Below are positions 8,864-19,187 of a stretch of DNA of 64,000 nucleotides, one piece after another. Source of the DNA: Betaproteobacteria bacterium. GTDB lineage: Bacteria > Pseudomonadota > Gammaproteobacteria > Burkholderiales > Burkholderiaceae. The stretch spans positions 1-64,000 of the forward strand of contig WRHV01000003.1 of assembly GCA_009783065.1 (NCBI GenBank). Reading direction: 5' to 3'. The translations under genes and the position numbers were made by a program. Position 1 is the stretch's first letter; each line of letters opens with the position of its first letter. The notes below the pieces were generated by a model. The model did not search any database. It had not been told where the DNA came from and saw only the letters and a list, made by a program, of their open reading frames with translations.

Positions 8864-9661
8864 TTATAAGCGTCTATGTTTCAAGGCAGGCAGTTTTTCC
8901 CGGACTGTATCCAACACCGTCTGGTCAATTTCGCCCAAAATAATGCCTTCCCCTTCCAGCAATTCGGCTTTGACTTCCCCCCAAGGATCGATCAATATGG
9001 TTTGCCCCCAGGTCCGGCGACCTGTTCGATGACGGCCTCCCTGAGCCGCCGCCAGAATATAACACTGGTTTTCAATAGCCCGCGCACGCAAGAGAATTTC
9101 CCAATGCACCTTGCCGGTTGTATAGGTAAAGGCCGCCGGCACCACAATCAGAGCGCACTCGCCAAAAGCTCTGAATAACTCCGGAAACCGCAGATCATAA
9201 CAAACGGTGAGACCAACCCGGCCAAAAGGGGCTTCAAACGACACCACATCATTGCCGCCGCAAATATATGCGGATTCATTATAAGCTTCCTTCCCGGAAG
9301 CAAAGCTAAAAAGATGGATTTTGTCATACCTTGCGACAGACTTGCCTTCCGGACTATAAACCAAGGTCGTATTCAGCACCTTGTTTTCCTCAGGCGCGAC
9401 AAGAGAAAGGGTTCCGCCAATCAACCAGATGCCCAGTTCCTTTGCGATATCAGACATAAAATTCTGTATGGGCCCCGAACCGGGCATTTCCGCCTGGTTC
9501 AATTTCTCTGCATCAGTTTGCCCGATACTGGGCCAATACTCTGGCAAGAGCACCAGTTTGGCGCCCTGCTCTGCCGCCTCGGTAATCAACCGACGTGCTG
9601 AAATGATATTTTCCTCAATCTCAGGTGTGGAAACCATTTGTATCGCCGCAATCTTTGTCAT
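8864..9661 (-). CDS. Carbon-nitrogen hydrolase (nitrilase superfamily, Nit1/NitFhit-like)
   Basis: Nitrilase-superfamily amidase. Close relatives hydrolyse deaminated glutathione or omega-amides, but the substrate is not proven here. The catalytic triad is present: Glu41 in LLPEYWPS, Lys114 in RYDKIHLF and Cys154 in LTVCYDLRFPE. The 265-residue length is normal. Its ATG overlaps the stop codon of the upstream yhdP-family gene (ATGA), which suggests translational coupling. The yhdP-nitrilase-tldD order is common in betaproteobacteria. A role in clearing damaged glutathione would fit a cell that encodes gshA and gshB, but this is inference. Confidence 0.9.
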   Translation of the reverse strand: MTKIAAIQMVSTPEIEENIISARRLITEAAEQGAKLVLLPEYWPSIGQTDAEKLNQAEMPGSGPIQNFMSDIAKELGIWLIGGTLSLVAPEENKVLNTTLVYSPEGKSVARYDKIHLFSFASGKEAYNESAYICGGNDVVSFEAPFGRVGLTVCYDLRFPELFRAFGECALIVVPAAFTYTTGKVHWEILLRARAIENQCYILAAAQGGRHRTGRRTWGQTILIDPWGEVKAELLEGEGIILGEIDQTVLDTVREKLPALKHRRL

Positions 9662-12600
9662 CTCTCATCCTCTTTTGTCGAGTCTCCAGAATCAATCAAT
9701 TTTTCAGTCCGGTTATTCTTGTTCTCAATTTTCTGGATATTAGGTTCCATCCACGACCCGGTTATCTGATACTCATACGTAAATGCTCTTGACAATGGCT
9801 CTTTTAAAAACAGTTGCGCAAGAAACGTGCCGACGCCAATTGCAGGATTAATCAGACCGTAAGCAATCGAAGCAATGCCTGCGTTGATCTCAGGCAGGAC
9901 CGCCACATGCAGATTTTGCGTTTCTTTTACAATGTCGACACTGCCATTCATCAGCACGGTTGCAGATACGCCTTTCATCGTCAAATTCTCTGTTCTGGCA
10001 ACGCCTTTTAAAATATCAATCTTTGCCGTAATGATATCAAAAGCAAACCCACCCGAAAAAACATCCCTGAAATCCAGTGTAAGCCGCCTTGGCAGTGACT
10101 GCATGCTCAGGACACCTAATAATTTGGCGATACCGGGTTCAACTTTGAGGAATTGCCCCTTCCCGACATCCAGCTCGATTTTGCCCGAAAGACTCGGTAT
10201 ATCCAGGGAATAAGGCAAACCAGCCCAACTCATATCCCCCTGCATTTTACCTTTTCCACCGCGTAATACGTCTTTGTAGCCAAAGCGATTCAGCAGTTTG
10301 CCGGCATTATAAATATCCAACTCATAATTCATTCGGGTTCGTTGTGATCCCGTACTATCAACAGCCCAATTACCGGATGACTGCAACTTCGCATCAGGAT
10401 TGGATACGCTCAAGTGACTTATCCGCCATTCTTTTCCGGCAGGACTGATCACATTATTGGCAACCAACTCTGTCCGCCCCAGCTTGATGTCAAACAACGT
10501 AACATCATCCGCGACAATATCAATCGCCGGAATCTGACGTACATGACTACGCTTGACAACATCTTCTATTTTCTCCGATCTTAAGCGGGGAATGGTCAGC
10601 GAGGCAAGACGTGCTGTTAGCTTGCCTGCCCCCAGCTTTCCTACCGGCTCTATCCATATCAACTGTCCCTTCAACTCATTGGCGTTCACATTTGCCTGCC
10701 AACGTCCGGTCTGGCGCGTACCACTAATCACAGCCCCGGTTAACGTGAACTCCGATGCTGCCAGCTCGTCCGTCTGGATAAAAAACTGTTGCGGCTCAAC
10801 ATACTTTCCAATATCCAATCCCCTCCCTGAAGCCGCTTTCCCTTTACCATTATCGGCAAAAAGAGATTCCAGCACATCCTGCCAGACATTGATATCCAGG
10901 GAATGCATGTTTAGATTCAGAGAAACTCCGGGATGAAGAACCGGCTTGCTATTGACACCAATCCCGCCCCTTGAAAGTTGCCAGGCGCCATCGATTTTCT
11001 GGCGTTCATAATGAGCCAAGACCGATGATCCATAAGCAATTTTAATTTCATCACGCCGTATTTTTTCTACCGATGGAATAGGATTGGCCATAACGCGCAG
11101 TTGCTTCATCTCCGTATTCTTTTTGCCCAATGGCGCAGGAAGATCAATGCCGAATCCGCTCATGCCGGACTCCAGAACAATATCGGGATATCCCCCCTGT
11201 GAACCGCCTTTTTGCGTAATGGATAAGGTATAGGGCATGCTGCCCGATAGACGGCTCATCAGTCTATCCATATTGTCACCGGCATAATGCTTGCGAAGCC
11301 CTTCCGCCGTCAGCGTGCCTTTGGCATGGACCTGTGAACGTCCATCCTTTCCGGTGCCGCCCGTCAAATTAACACTGCCTCCGAGAAATTGAGCATTGAC
11401 CTTTTCCAATTCAAATCCCTTATCGGAAAAATGCACTTTGCCGTGTACTTTGGTTAAAACAGGAAGATCAGGAAATAGGCGGATTTCATTTTCGGCAAAC
11501 TGTACCGTACCTTGCACCTTGGAATCCGCCATGTTGTAAAGCGGCATATGCATCTTTAAAAGCAGATCGGCTTTACCGGCTGTTTTGGCTTCTTCGGTCA
11601 ACCCTCCAATTATTTTATTAACAGGTGAAGCATTGACGAAACGAATAAAATCCGGCAATTCACCATTTGCGCTACCGGTAATATTGAGTGAGGCATCCCC
11701 CGCAAGCAAATCGGGAATAACAACATCCACGTTGGATAGTGTAACGCCACTTAAAACAGCCGTATCGGCATGAATGACCATCTGCATTCCTTTGATTGTC
11801 AGCCAACCATTTATTTTTTCTATAGGCTGCCACGACGGTCTACCTTCACTGGATAGTACCGTCGGCGCATAATTCAGCCGGACGTCATTCACACCCATAC
11901 GGACACTGAACTCGCTATCCGATGCTTTTCCGGATATCTGGCTGGTAAAAGGAAACTGAGAAAGATCGCCCTTAAGACGGACGACGATATTGCTGGCAAT
12001 CCCTTCCTCAAAGGCCTTGCTCAACCAGACACGTAAAGTTTCCTTTGTCTGCAAGGGAATATAATTTTTTGTCTTGGTCATATCGAAACTTTTGACCATC
12101 GCTGTCATATCGACCGTGCCCAACCCCTTCTGTCCATCATCAGAAACCGGTTTAACATGTCTGCCGGATAGCGTCCCTGAAATGCCGTCCAATAAGAAAG
12201 ACATATTTTCGATCACAAAGACAAACTGGCTTTGGCTGGAATGGAACCAGTTTGCCCGTAGTTTTAGTTCATCGAAATGCCAGTTCGGCTCCTGGAAATA
12301 AGACGGCAAATTCAGGGTTGCCGTATTGGAATCCAATTCCAGCGTACCGCCATGTTCATTGGCTGAAATACTGCCTGTCAGATTCTTAAACCCAGGAATA
12401 GCCGGTATAGCAGCCTGTGCAAGCGCCGTTGCTGTTTTTGGCCGCGCCGGACGGGACGGAACAGCATGCATGGACAGGTTCACAAATTTTCCGCTCAAAT
12501 GATATGACACCAGATCAGGATATTGTCCTTCCCACCGGACAACAAACTGGTCCAATTCACCGGAAGGAGAAAAATCACTGAGCATCTTCCGTTGTTCAGC

Positions 12601-13842
12601 CGCTAAAGGAAGATACTTTGCCAGTTTGGTCAATGTCGCCAGATCCAATCTATTCGTCGAGATCTCCGTGCTGGCCGGCTTGCCATCTACGGCTGGCTTA
12701 TGCTTTTCTGAAAAATCGACATTTTCCATCCTGATGCCATCCGACGTTTCCAGAAAAATACCACTAAGCTCGATAACATGCGGGCGATCGCCCAGAGCCA
12801 GATTGTCACCAGCAGAATCGGCTTCAAACATTTCCTTTGCCGATATGCGCCCTGAAATACGGTTCAAACCCATCACCGGTAAATCCCGCTCCAACTGCAA
12901 TACCACGTTATTTAGATCAATATCAACCGTCAGATCCGCAATCCTGGCCCGATCAAGGGTTATCCACGCATGAATAGCGCCTGCCCCATGTTTCAATCCA
13001 TAGGGAAAATCAACATAGGGCTTCCAAGAATCTAATTCAACTGACGGCAATGCGACATACAGGATGCCCTTCCAGGCAGAAAAATCCGATAGGCGTTCAG
13101 CAAAAAACGGATGGACAAAATCAGCCCGAATATCCATTTCGCCGGATTCAGTGATATTGGAATGTGCGATGAAGCGCATGCGATGATGGCGTCCACTGTT
13201 TTCCAATATAAAATTCAACTCTTTCAGAACCAGTTCAGGCGCATGACGCATCTCATCCAGCCAGCGAATCGTTCCATCACGAATGACAAGGGCATCCTGT
13301 TTCAGGATCCAATCCATGCCTGCGCCTTTTTCCTGAGCATGCATATTCACAGACAATCCGGCAACATACAGATTGCCATTACCGTCACGCCGGATATCGA
13401 GTTCAGGACGGCTGATTTCCAGAAGCGCTAGGCGAAGGTCAAAAACAGCAAATGAATGCCAAGACACAACCGCTGTCACTTCAGGCAACTGCAACGCGAC
13501 ATTTCCATCGGGATCATGCACCACGACGCCATTCAGTTTAAGGAGAGGACGAAATCCGTACCAGGATGCATCAATGTGGGCAATCGTAATTTGCCTGCCA
13601 AGCCCCTCACTCAACATTTTTTCCACATTCGGCTTGTATTGGCTGATATGGGGCAAAACAAAATAACGCACACTAAGAAACAATGCACAGAAAACAAAAT
13701 AGCCCACAAGCAATACTTTGAGCGCAACTCGTGCCAGTCGCATCAACCTGGAATCAGAATGGGGGGCTTTTTTACGCAACCAATCCCGCATTTGCTGCCA
13801 GGTATTTTGGAATACTCGTAATTTAGACAATCCTGTCTGCAT
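9658..13842 (-). CDS. YhdP family protein (AsmA-like, TIGR02099), large envelope protein
   Basis: Very large inner-membrane-anchored protein of about 1394 residues with a long periplasmic part. YhdP and relatives (AsmA/TamB superfamily, DUF3971 and AsmA_2 domains) are implicated in phospholipid movement to the outer membrane. One membrane segment near residues 40-62 (ALKVLLVGYFVFCALFLSVRYF) follows a basic N-terminus; the remainder is beta-rich repeats, and the C-terminus returns to an AsmA-like region (GSVDIVKETQNLHVAVLPEI). I chose the ATG at 13842; an ATG at 13914 would add 24 residues that look unlike the family, and neither has a clear ribosome site. It is divergent from glnE and coupled by a 4-base overlap to the nitrilase gene. 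Confidence 0.88.
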   Translation of the reverse strand: MQTGLSKLRVFQNTWQQMRDWLRKKAPHSDSRLMRLARVALKVLLVGYFVFCALFLSVRYFVLPHISQYKPNVEKMLSEGLGRQITIAHIDASWYGFRPLLKLNGVVVHDPDGNVALQLPEVTAVVSWHSFAVFDLRLALLEISRPELDIRRDGNGNLYVAGLSVNMHAQEKGAGMDWILKQDALVIRDGTIRWLDEMRHAPELVLKELNFILENSGRHHRMRFIAHSNITESGEMDIRADFVHPFFAERLSDFSAWKGILYVALPSVELDSWKPYVDFPYGLKHGAGAIHAWITLDRARIADLTVDIDLNNVVLQLERDLPVMGLNRISGRISAKEMFEADSAGDNLALGDRPHVIELSGIFLETSDGIRMENVDFSEKHKPAVDGKPASTEISTNRLDLATLTKLAKYLPLAAEQRKMLSDFSPSGELDQFVVRWEGQYPDLVSYHLSGKFVNLSMHAVPSRPARPKTATALAQAAIPAIPGFKNLTGSISANEHGGTLELDSNTATLNLPSYFQEPNWHFDELKLRANWFHSSQSQFVFVIENMSFLLDGISGTLSGRHVKPVSDDGQKGLGTVDMTAMVKSFDMTKTKNYIPLQTKETLRVWLSKAFEEGIASNIVVRLKGDLSQFPFTSQISGKASDSEFSVRMGVNDVRLNYAPTVLSSEGRPSWQPIEKINGWLTIKGMQMVIHADTAVLSGVTLSNVDVVIPDLLAGDASLNITGSANGELPDFIRFVNASPVNKIIGGLTEEAKTAGKADLLLKMHMPLYNMADSKVQGTVQFAENEIRLFPDLPVLTKVHGKVHFSDKGFELEKVNAQFLGGSVNLTGGTGKDGRSQVHAKGTLTAEGLRKHYAGDNMDRLMSRLSGSMPYTLSITQKGGSQGGYPDIVLESGMSGFGIDLPAPLGKKNTEMKQLRVMANPIPSVEKIRRDEIKIAYGSSVLAHYERQKIDGAWQLSRGGIGVNSKPVLHPGVSLNLNMHSLDINVWQDVLESLFADNGKGKAASGRGLDIGKYVEPQQFFIQTDELAASEFTLTGAVISGTRQTGRWQANVNANELKGQLIWIEPVGKLGAGKLTARLASLTIPRLRSEKIEDVVKRSHVRQIPAIDIVADDVTLFDIKLGRTELVANNVISPAGKEWRISHLSVSNPDAKLQSSGNWAVDSTGSQRTRMNYELDIYNAGKLLNRFGYKDVLRGGKGKMQGDMSWAGLPYSLDIPSLSGKIELDVGKGQFLKVEPGIAKLLGVLSMQSLPRRLTLDFRDVFSGGFAFDIITAKIDILKGVARTENLTMKGVSATVLMNGSVDIVKETQNLHVAVLPEINAGIASIAYGLINPAIGVGTFLAQLFLKEPLSRAFTYEYQITGSWMEPNIQKIENKNNRTEKLIDSGDSTKEDER

Positions 13843-13975
13843 GAATAAAAAATCTGTGGTTAAGCGTAAAATGAGAATTGAACCCGTGATTTTCTGGCAT
13901 GATCGTTGCGCCATGCATTTTATCTAATGCTTTTATTTGTGTTTCCTGAAATAGTTAATTTTCCGGTTCCAATAT

Positions 13976-16714
13976 ATGCCTCTATCTCTCTTACCTGCAA
14001 AAGCCGCTTCAAGATTTTACATGCACTGGCTGAACGCCGATCAGGAAGTGCGACAAAAACAAATCGATTCGCTTTCACAGCATAACCTTTCCACGCTCGA
14101 TCTTTCGGCATTGTTACAAAATGAAACGCTATCAGGCTTTTCGCTGTCTCACGCCATGCGCCGGGTCAGAAATTTGCTGATCGCATGCTTGATCTATCGA
14201 GATCTGGGGGGGAAAGCCGATCTGGCCGAGGTGGTCAGCACAATGACCGCTTTTGCAGAATTTGCCATCCGCACCTACACGGAAGCGCTCACAACCGAAA
14301 TGATCACAGCACATGGTACACCTATTGGCGCGACATCCGGTGAAAAACAGGAACTGATTGTATTAGGCATGGGCAAACTGGGCGGCGGAGAATTGAATGT
14401 CTCTTCCGATGTCGATCTCATCTTCGTCTTTCCTGAAAACGGCGATACCCAGCCATCCCGGCCGGAGCAACGGCCGCTTTCTAATCAGGAATTTTTCACA
14501 CGTCTTGGAAAAAGATTGATTAATGCGCTTTCTGAAATCAGTGAAGATGGTTTTGTCTTTCGTGTTGATATGGCTTTACGGCCCAACGGCACATCAGGCC
14601 CCCTTGTCAGCAGTATTAACGCTATCGAACAATACCTGATTGTCCAGGGCAGGGAATGGGAACGTTATGCATGGATCAAAGCGCGTCCCATAACCGGACA
14701 TAAAAAAGACATCGCCATATTGGAAAGTATCGTGCTGCCTTTTATCTATCGGCGTTACCTGGACTATGGGGTTATTGATGCCATACGAAACATGCACCAG
14801 CAAATTCGTGCAGAAGTACTTCGGCAAGAAAAATTGCATCCAGAGCGGAACCATAATGTCAAACTGGGACGAGGCGGCATCCGCGAAATTGAATTTCTAA
14901 CGCAGATGTTCCAGCTCATTCGAGGCGGACGGGATGTCTCTTTGCGTAACCGTTCAACACGGGAAATGTTGCGTATTCTCGTCAGCAAGCGGCAAATAGA
15001 ACCGGATATTTCCGACCAGCTTTTAGACTCCTATACTTTTTTACGCAATCTGGAACACCGCCTGCAATACCTGGATGACGCACAGACACACGTTCTTCCG
15101 TCAAATCCGGACGACAAAACCATGATTGCCAATATGATGGGATTTTCAGATTCAGACAGCCTTTTACACGAACTGCAAAAACATCGCGCCTTTGTCGCTG
15201 CCCAGTTTGATGCCATTTTCAGTGACAAGTCATCCGCTTCGCAGGAAGAATCGCAAATTGTTTTACATCAGCCCATCCTGATTAACCAACCGGAAAATGA
15301 GCAGATCACTGCTATTGAAACCAAACTGGGGCAGCTTGGCTTCATCGAAATCCAACCAGCCGCACAACGCATTCTGGCGCTTTGGAAAACCAATCGTATC
15401 CAATCACTTTCTGATAGTAGCCGAACCCGTCTGATGTCCATCATCAACCTGGTGCTTCCCCAGATCGTCAAGAGTTGCATCAATCCACTATTGACACTGA
15501 GCAGACTGCTCGATTTTTTTGAATCTATTGCACGCCGTTCCGCTTATCTCTCCCTCCTGATCGAATATCCGGCAGCACTTGGCCGACTCATCCGCATGAT
15601 GGACGCAAGTGACTGGGTAGCGCAATATTTAACCCAGCACCCGATTCTGCTGGATGAACTTTTAGACGTGCGGACCCTTCTGGCCCCCCCGGACTGGCCT
15701 GCCTTCACAATAGAACTGGACAACCAGTTGGCTGTTGAACGAGGTGATACAGAACGTCAGATGGATTTTTTGCGGGACATGCATCACGCGCAGCTTTTTC
15801 GGCTGCTGGCACAAGACCTGGAGGCTGTGCTGACGGTAGAACGCCTTGCCGACCATCTTTCCAAACTAGCGGATATCATTATAGAAGCAACCATTCGGGA
15901 AGCTTGGCTTGCCATGCCAAACCGTCATATCGATACGCCCCGGTTTGCTGTTATTGCTTACGGTAAACTGGGCGGCAAGGAATTGGGCTACGCATCTGAT
16001 CTTGATCTCATTTTCCTTTATGAGGACAACCATGCAGAAGCGCCCATGTTGTATGCCCGGCTTGCACAGCGCCTTATCACCTGGATGACGACTCCGACCT
16101 CCGCAGGCAGGCTCTTTGATGTGGATATTGCCTTGCGACCGGACGGCGCCAGCGGCCTGATGGTATCCAGCCTGGCATCTTTTGAAAAGTACCAGAAAGA
16201 ATCTGCCTGGGCATGGGAACATCAAGCTTTAACCCGCGCCCGGTTCTGTGCCGGCGATGAGAAAATCGGTGAACATTTTGAAGCGATTCGCAATCATATT
16301 CTGCGGCAACCACGCAACGCCATCTCACTTCAGCACGATGTTTTAGCCATTCGAAAAAAAATGCACGATGCCCATCCGAATCATTCTTTGCTTTTTGACC
16401 TCAAACATGACGCCGGCGGGATGATCGACATTGAATTTATCGTTCAATATCTTGTACTGGAACATGCCATACAATACCCGGAATTGACAGGCAATATCGG
16501 TAACATCGCCTTACTCGTTCTATGTGAAAAAATCGGGCTGATCCCTGCGGGACTAGGGCAAGCAATAGCGGATATTTATCGGAATTTCAGAAGGCGGCAA
16601 CATCAGATCAGAATGCAGGGCGCCGATGTTGCTCGTGTTGAGCCTGAAGTCGTACAGGATGAAATTGCCAAAGTCAAAGAATTGTGGAATTTGATTTTCT
16701 CAGCCAACGGTTAA
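13976..16714 (+). CDS. glnE: Glutamine synthetase adenylyltransferase / adenylyl-removing enzyme
   Basis: Attaches AMP to, and removes it from, glutamine synthetase in response to PII status, linking nitrogen supply to enzyme activity. The 912-residue protein has two nucleotidyltransferase halves: the N-terminal one marked by GMGKLGGGELNVSSDVDLIF and the C-terminal one by AYGKLGGKELGYASDLDLIF, each with the G-S-DxD signature. Both active sites look intact. Length is close to that of E. coli GlnE. It begins at the first ATG after an in-frame stop and is divergent from the yhdP-family gene. Confidence 0.96.
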   Translation: MPLSLLPAKAASRFYMHWLNADQEVRQKQIDSLSQHNLSTLDLSALLQNETLSGFSLSHAMRRVRNLLIACLIYRDLGGKADLAEVVSTMTAFAEFAIRTYTEALTTEMITAHGTPIGATSGEKQELIVLGMGKLGGGELNVSSDVDLIFVFPENGDTQPSRPEQRPLSNQEFFTRLGKRLINALSEISEDGFVFRVDMALRPNGTSGPLVSSINAIEQYLIVQGREWERYAWIKARPITGHKKDIAILESIVLPFIYRRYLDYGVIDAIRNMHQQIRAEVLRQEKLHPERNHNVKLGRGGIREIEFLTQMFQLIRGGRDVSLRNRSTREMLRILVSKRQIEPDISDQLLDSYTFLRNLEHRLQYLDDAQTHVLPSNPDDKTMIANMMGFSDSDSLLHELQKHRAFVAAQFDAIFSDKSSASQEESQIVLHQPILINQPENEQITAIETKLGQLGFIEIQPAAQRILALWKTNRIQSLSDSSRTRLMSIINLVLPQIVKSCINPLLTLSRLLDFFESIARRSAYLSLLIEYPAALGRLIRMMDASDWVAQYLTQHPILLDELLDVRTLLAPPDWPAFTIELDNQLAVERGDTERQMDFLRDMHHAQLFRLLAQDLEAVLTVERLADHLSKLADIIIEATIREAWLAMPNRHIDTPRFAVIAYGKLGGKELGYASDLDLIFLYEDNHAEAPMLYARLAQRLITWMTTPTSAGRLFDVDIALRPDGASGLMVSSLASFEKYQKESAWAWEHQALTRARFCAGDEKIGEHFEAIRNHILRQPRNAISLQHDVLAIRKKMHDAHPNHSLLFDLKHDAGGMIDIEFIVQYLVLEHAIQYPELTGNIGNIALLVLCEKIGLIPAGLGQAIADIYRNFRRRQHQIRMQGADVARVEPEVVQDEIAKVKELWNLIFSANG

Positions 16715-16720
16715 AACGTG

Positions 16721-17743
16721 TCAAACCGACTTTTGATAAGAGTCGTTTGCTTCATTCCGTACATTTCGTGACAATAGCTGGGCAACCGTCGCGTGAGGTG
16801 AAATACCGTCAAACAAAATACCTGCGACCGCATTGGTAATTGGCATCTCCACATTCAGCTTTTTCGCAAGCTGTCTGACTGCCTGAGCGCAGCGAACGCC
16901 TTCTGCAACATGCCCAAGTTCCGTCACAATCACATCAAGCGGCCGACCTTGTGCCAGCGCCAATCCTACCTGGCGATTACGGGACAGATCGCCGGTGCAA
17001 GTCAGAATCAGATCCCCTATCCCAGTAAGCCCCATAAATGTCTCCGCCCGACCACCCAATGCCAAGCCAAGCCTTGAGATTTCCGCAAGCCCGCGTGTTA
17101 TCAACGCAGCACGGGCATTGGCTCCCAAGCCCAACCCATCTGATAAACCGGCGGCAATAGCCATGATGTTCTTGACCGCTCCCCCCGTTTCCACGCCGAT
17201 TACATCATCACTGGAATAAATGCGCATATTTCCAAAATTAACAGCCTCAACCACTTGTTGACGCAGCAAAAGAGAGTCTGATGCAATTGTCAGCGCACAG
17301 GGAAGACCCGCCGCCACCTCCTGCGCAAAAGACGGACCGGACAATACCCCTCTGGCGATATGAGCTGGAAGCATTTCAGCGACAACCTGATGCGGCAAAA
17401 AACCCGTGCTTTCCTCAAATCCTTTGCATAACCAGACAAGATTGGGAATGGCAGCCTGCTTGAGATTGATGACTACTGGCCGCAATCCGGCAACAGATGT
17501 CGCCACAAAAAGCAGCGAATCCGCTGCATCTGACACATGCGCCAACGCTTCTTCCAAAAATGAACTGAGCGTTAATTGCTCAGGCAACGTGAAACCGGGC
17601 AGCGCAGCCCTGTTTTCACGATTTTTTTCGGTCGCAAGGATATGGCTGGCATTTCTTCCCCAAAGCATGACCGGATGACGCTGGGCAAGCGCAATCGCCA
17701 AAGCGGTACCCCAAGCACCTGCACCAAGAACGGTAATCTTCAT
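16721..17743 (-). CDS. gpsA: Glycerol-3-phosphate dehydrogenase [NAD(P)+]
   Basis: Makes sn-glycerol 3-phosphate from dihydroxyacetone phosphate for phospholipid synthesis. The Rossmann motif GAGAWGTALA starts at residue 7, and the family signatures SGPSFAQEVAAGLPCALTIA, GVETGGAVKNIMAIAAG and GLTGIGDLILTCTGDLSRNR are present. The 340-residue length is normal. It is the last gene of the rhodanese-grxC-secB-gpsA set, 145 bp after secB; that gap holds no gene that I recognise. It converges on glnE with a 6-bp gap. Confidence 0.95.
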   Translation of the reverse strand: MKITVLGAGAWGTALAIALAQRHPVMLWGRNASHILATEKNRENRAALPGFTLPEQLTLSSFLEEALAHVSDAADSLLFVATSVAGLRPVVINLKQAAIPNLVWLCKGFEESTGFLPHQVVAEMLPAHIARGVLSGPSFAQEVAAGLPCALTIASDSLLLRQQVVEAVNFGNMRIYSSDDVIGVETGGAVKNIMAIAAGLSDGLGLGANARAALITRGLAEISRLGLALGGRAETFMGLTGIGDLILTCTGDLSRNRQVGLALAQGRPLDVIVTELGHVAEGVRCAQAVRQLAKKLNVEMPITNAVAGILFDGISPHATVAQLLSRNVRNEANDSYQKSV

Positions 17744-17888
17744 GCTTTACGTTCACTTTCCAGAACGGAATACCACAGGCTTATCACCTATAGCGGCAAA
17801 ATCAAAGGCATGTCCCCTTTTTATTGTCAGTAACGGCAACAAACCCAGACGCATCGCCTCAATTTGCAAAATGGCACTATTGCGGCGT

Positions 17889-18383
17889 TTACAAATCGGC
17901 TGCGACACTGCCATTACCAGGCGCTGCTTCCTGCTTCGTTTTTTCCCGCTGCATGCGCTCATGATAATAAGCCTCAAAATTGATTTCAACCAGATGGACC
18001 GGCGGGAAACCGGAGCGAAGCACAACATCGGCAATATTAGCACGCAGGTAAGGATAGACGATACTGGCGCAAGTAATGTTGAGCACCTGATCAAGTGTTT
18101 CTTGGGGCAGATTGCGAACTTCAAAAATACCGGCCTGCTTGCCTTCGATCAGATAAGCTGTCTTGTCACCGATTTTCGCCATCAATGTGGCCGTAACGGT
18201 CGTTTCAAATGTTGTCTCTGAAAGCGCCTCCACATTGACATTGATCGTAATTTGCAAATCAGGCATTTTTTGCTCAAGAAAAATAGCCGGCGAATTAGGC
18301 TGCTCAAGCGAAAGATCCTTCAGATAAATAGTTTGGAGCTGGAATATCGGTTGTGATGTTTCGGCTATCGATTCAGAAGACAT
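17889..18383 (-). CDS. secB: Protein-export chaperone SecB
   Basis: Tetrameric cytosolic chaperone that holds preproteins unfolded and hands them to SecA. The 164-residue protein carries the SecB core: FQLQTIYLKDLSLEQPNSP, QKMPDLQITINV, ARNL-like VRNLPQETLDQVLNITC, YPYLRANIADVVLRSGFPPV and the NFEAYYHERM tail. Length is normal with a slightly extended Gln/Lys-rich end. It lies 39 bp downstream of grxC in the conserved grxC-secB-gpsA order. Confidence 0.96.
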   Translation of the reverse strand: MSSESIAETSQPIFQLQTIYLKDLSLEQPNSPAIFLEQKMPDLQITINVNVEALSETTFETTVTATLMAKIGDKTAYLIEGKQAGIFEVRNLPQETLDQVLNITCASIVYPYLRANIADVVLRSGFPPVHLVEINFEAYYHERMQREKTKQEAAPGNGSVAADL

Positions 18384-18422
18384 ATTTTGATGCTCCGGTA
18401 GTTTAAATAAAAATTAAAAGAA

Positions 18423-18692
18423 TCAGTTTTTCTGCAGCAGCGGTTCAAGCAAACCCTGTTTATCAAGCGCCGCCAAATCATCATATCCGCCAATGTGAGT
18501 CGCGCCAATATATATCTGGGGAACCGTGCGGCGCCTCGTTTTTTCAATCATCTGATCACGCAAACTGTCATTTTCGTCAATATATGTTTTCTCAATATAT
18601 TGCACGCCTTTTAATTGCAGCAGTTTTTCCGCCATTGTGCAATAAGGACAACTTTTTTTTGTATACATGAAAACATGCGGCGTCATTATCAT
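18423..18692 (-). CDS. grxC: Glutaredoxin 3
   Basis: Small dithiol glutaredoxin that reduces disulfides with glutathione. The redox motif CPYC is in KKSCPYCTMAEKLL, with the cis-proline TVPQIYI and the GSH-binding GGYDDLAAL. It has 89 residues; starting at the third codon (also ATG, 18686) would leave a better-spaced GAG ribosome site. It is 3 bp after the rhodanese gene and 39 bp before secB, so the three are probably one transcript. Glutathione for it would be made by GshA and GshB, encoded near 31-33 kb. Confidence 0.94.
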   Translation of the reverse strand: MIMTPHVFMYTKKSCPYCTMAEKLLQLKGVQYIEKTYIDENDSLRDQMIEKTRRRTVPQIYIGATHIGGYDDLAALDKQGLLEPLLQKN

Positions 18693-18695
18693 TGC

Positions 18696-19115
18696 TCACA
18701 AAGTAACTGGCAGGCCATTTTTTTTCCACTCGGTCATTCCGCCATTCAAGCTGAAAACCTTGGTAAAACCCGACTTTCTCAAAAAATTGGAAGCGTCTCG
18801 CGAACGCTTACCACTATCACAAACGACAATGACAGGCTGCGATTTGAGTTTTTCAATACGGGGAAGCTGCACTTCAAGCGCATCATAAGGCACATGAATG
18901 GCATTTAACAGATGCCCAGCCTTGTATTCTTTTTGGTCACGTATATCAATAATGGCCGCTTTGCCTTTGTTAATCATCTGCGTTGCTTCCGTATGGGTAA
19001 TACGAGAACCGCGACGGATTTTAGGCCACAATAAAGCGCCGATGCAATACAGCGCCACACAAACTAAAAAAATATTATCCCAAATAAAATTCACAATATT
19101 TCCTGTAAGGATCAT
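18696..19115 (-). CDS. Membrane-anchored rhodanese-like protein (YibN type)
   Basis: Single-domain rhodanese with an N-terminal membrane anchor (about residues 13-30, WDNIFLVCVALYCIGALLW). The domain runs from about residue 38, with IIDIRDQKEYKAGHLLNAIHVP and the active-site cysteine in VIVVCDSGKRSRDAS, ending in GGMTEWKKNGLP. It probably carries sulfur as a persulfide; its partner is unknown. The first gene of the rhodanese-grxC-secB-gpsA set, it is divergent from gpmA across 72 bp that must hold both promoters. Confidence 0.9.
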   Translation of the reverse strand: MILTGNIVNFIWDNIFLVCVALYCIGALLWPKIRRGSRITHTEATQMINKGKAAIIDIRDQKEYKAGHLLNAIHVPYDALEVQLPRIEKLKSQPVIVVCDSGKRSRDASNFLRKSGFTKVFSLNGGMTEWKKNGLPVTL

Positions 19116-19187
19116 CGATTACAAACTAATGCATTATAAAATAGAAATATGCAGGATACTTATGATACTTAATTTTCCTATTCGATT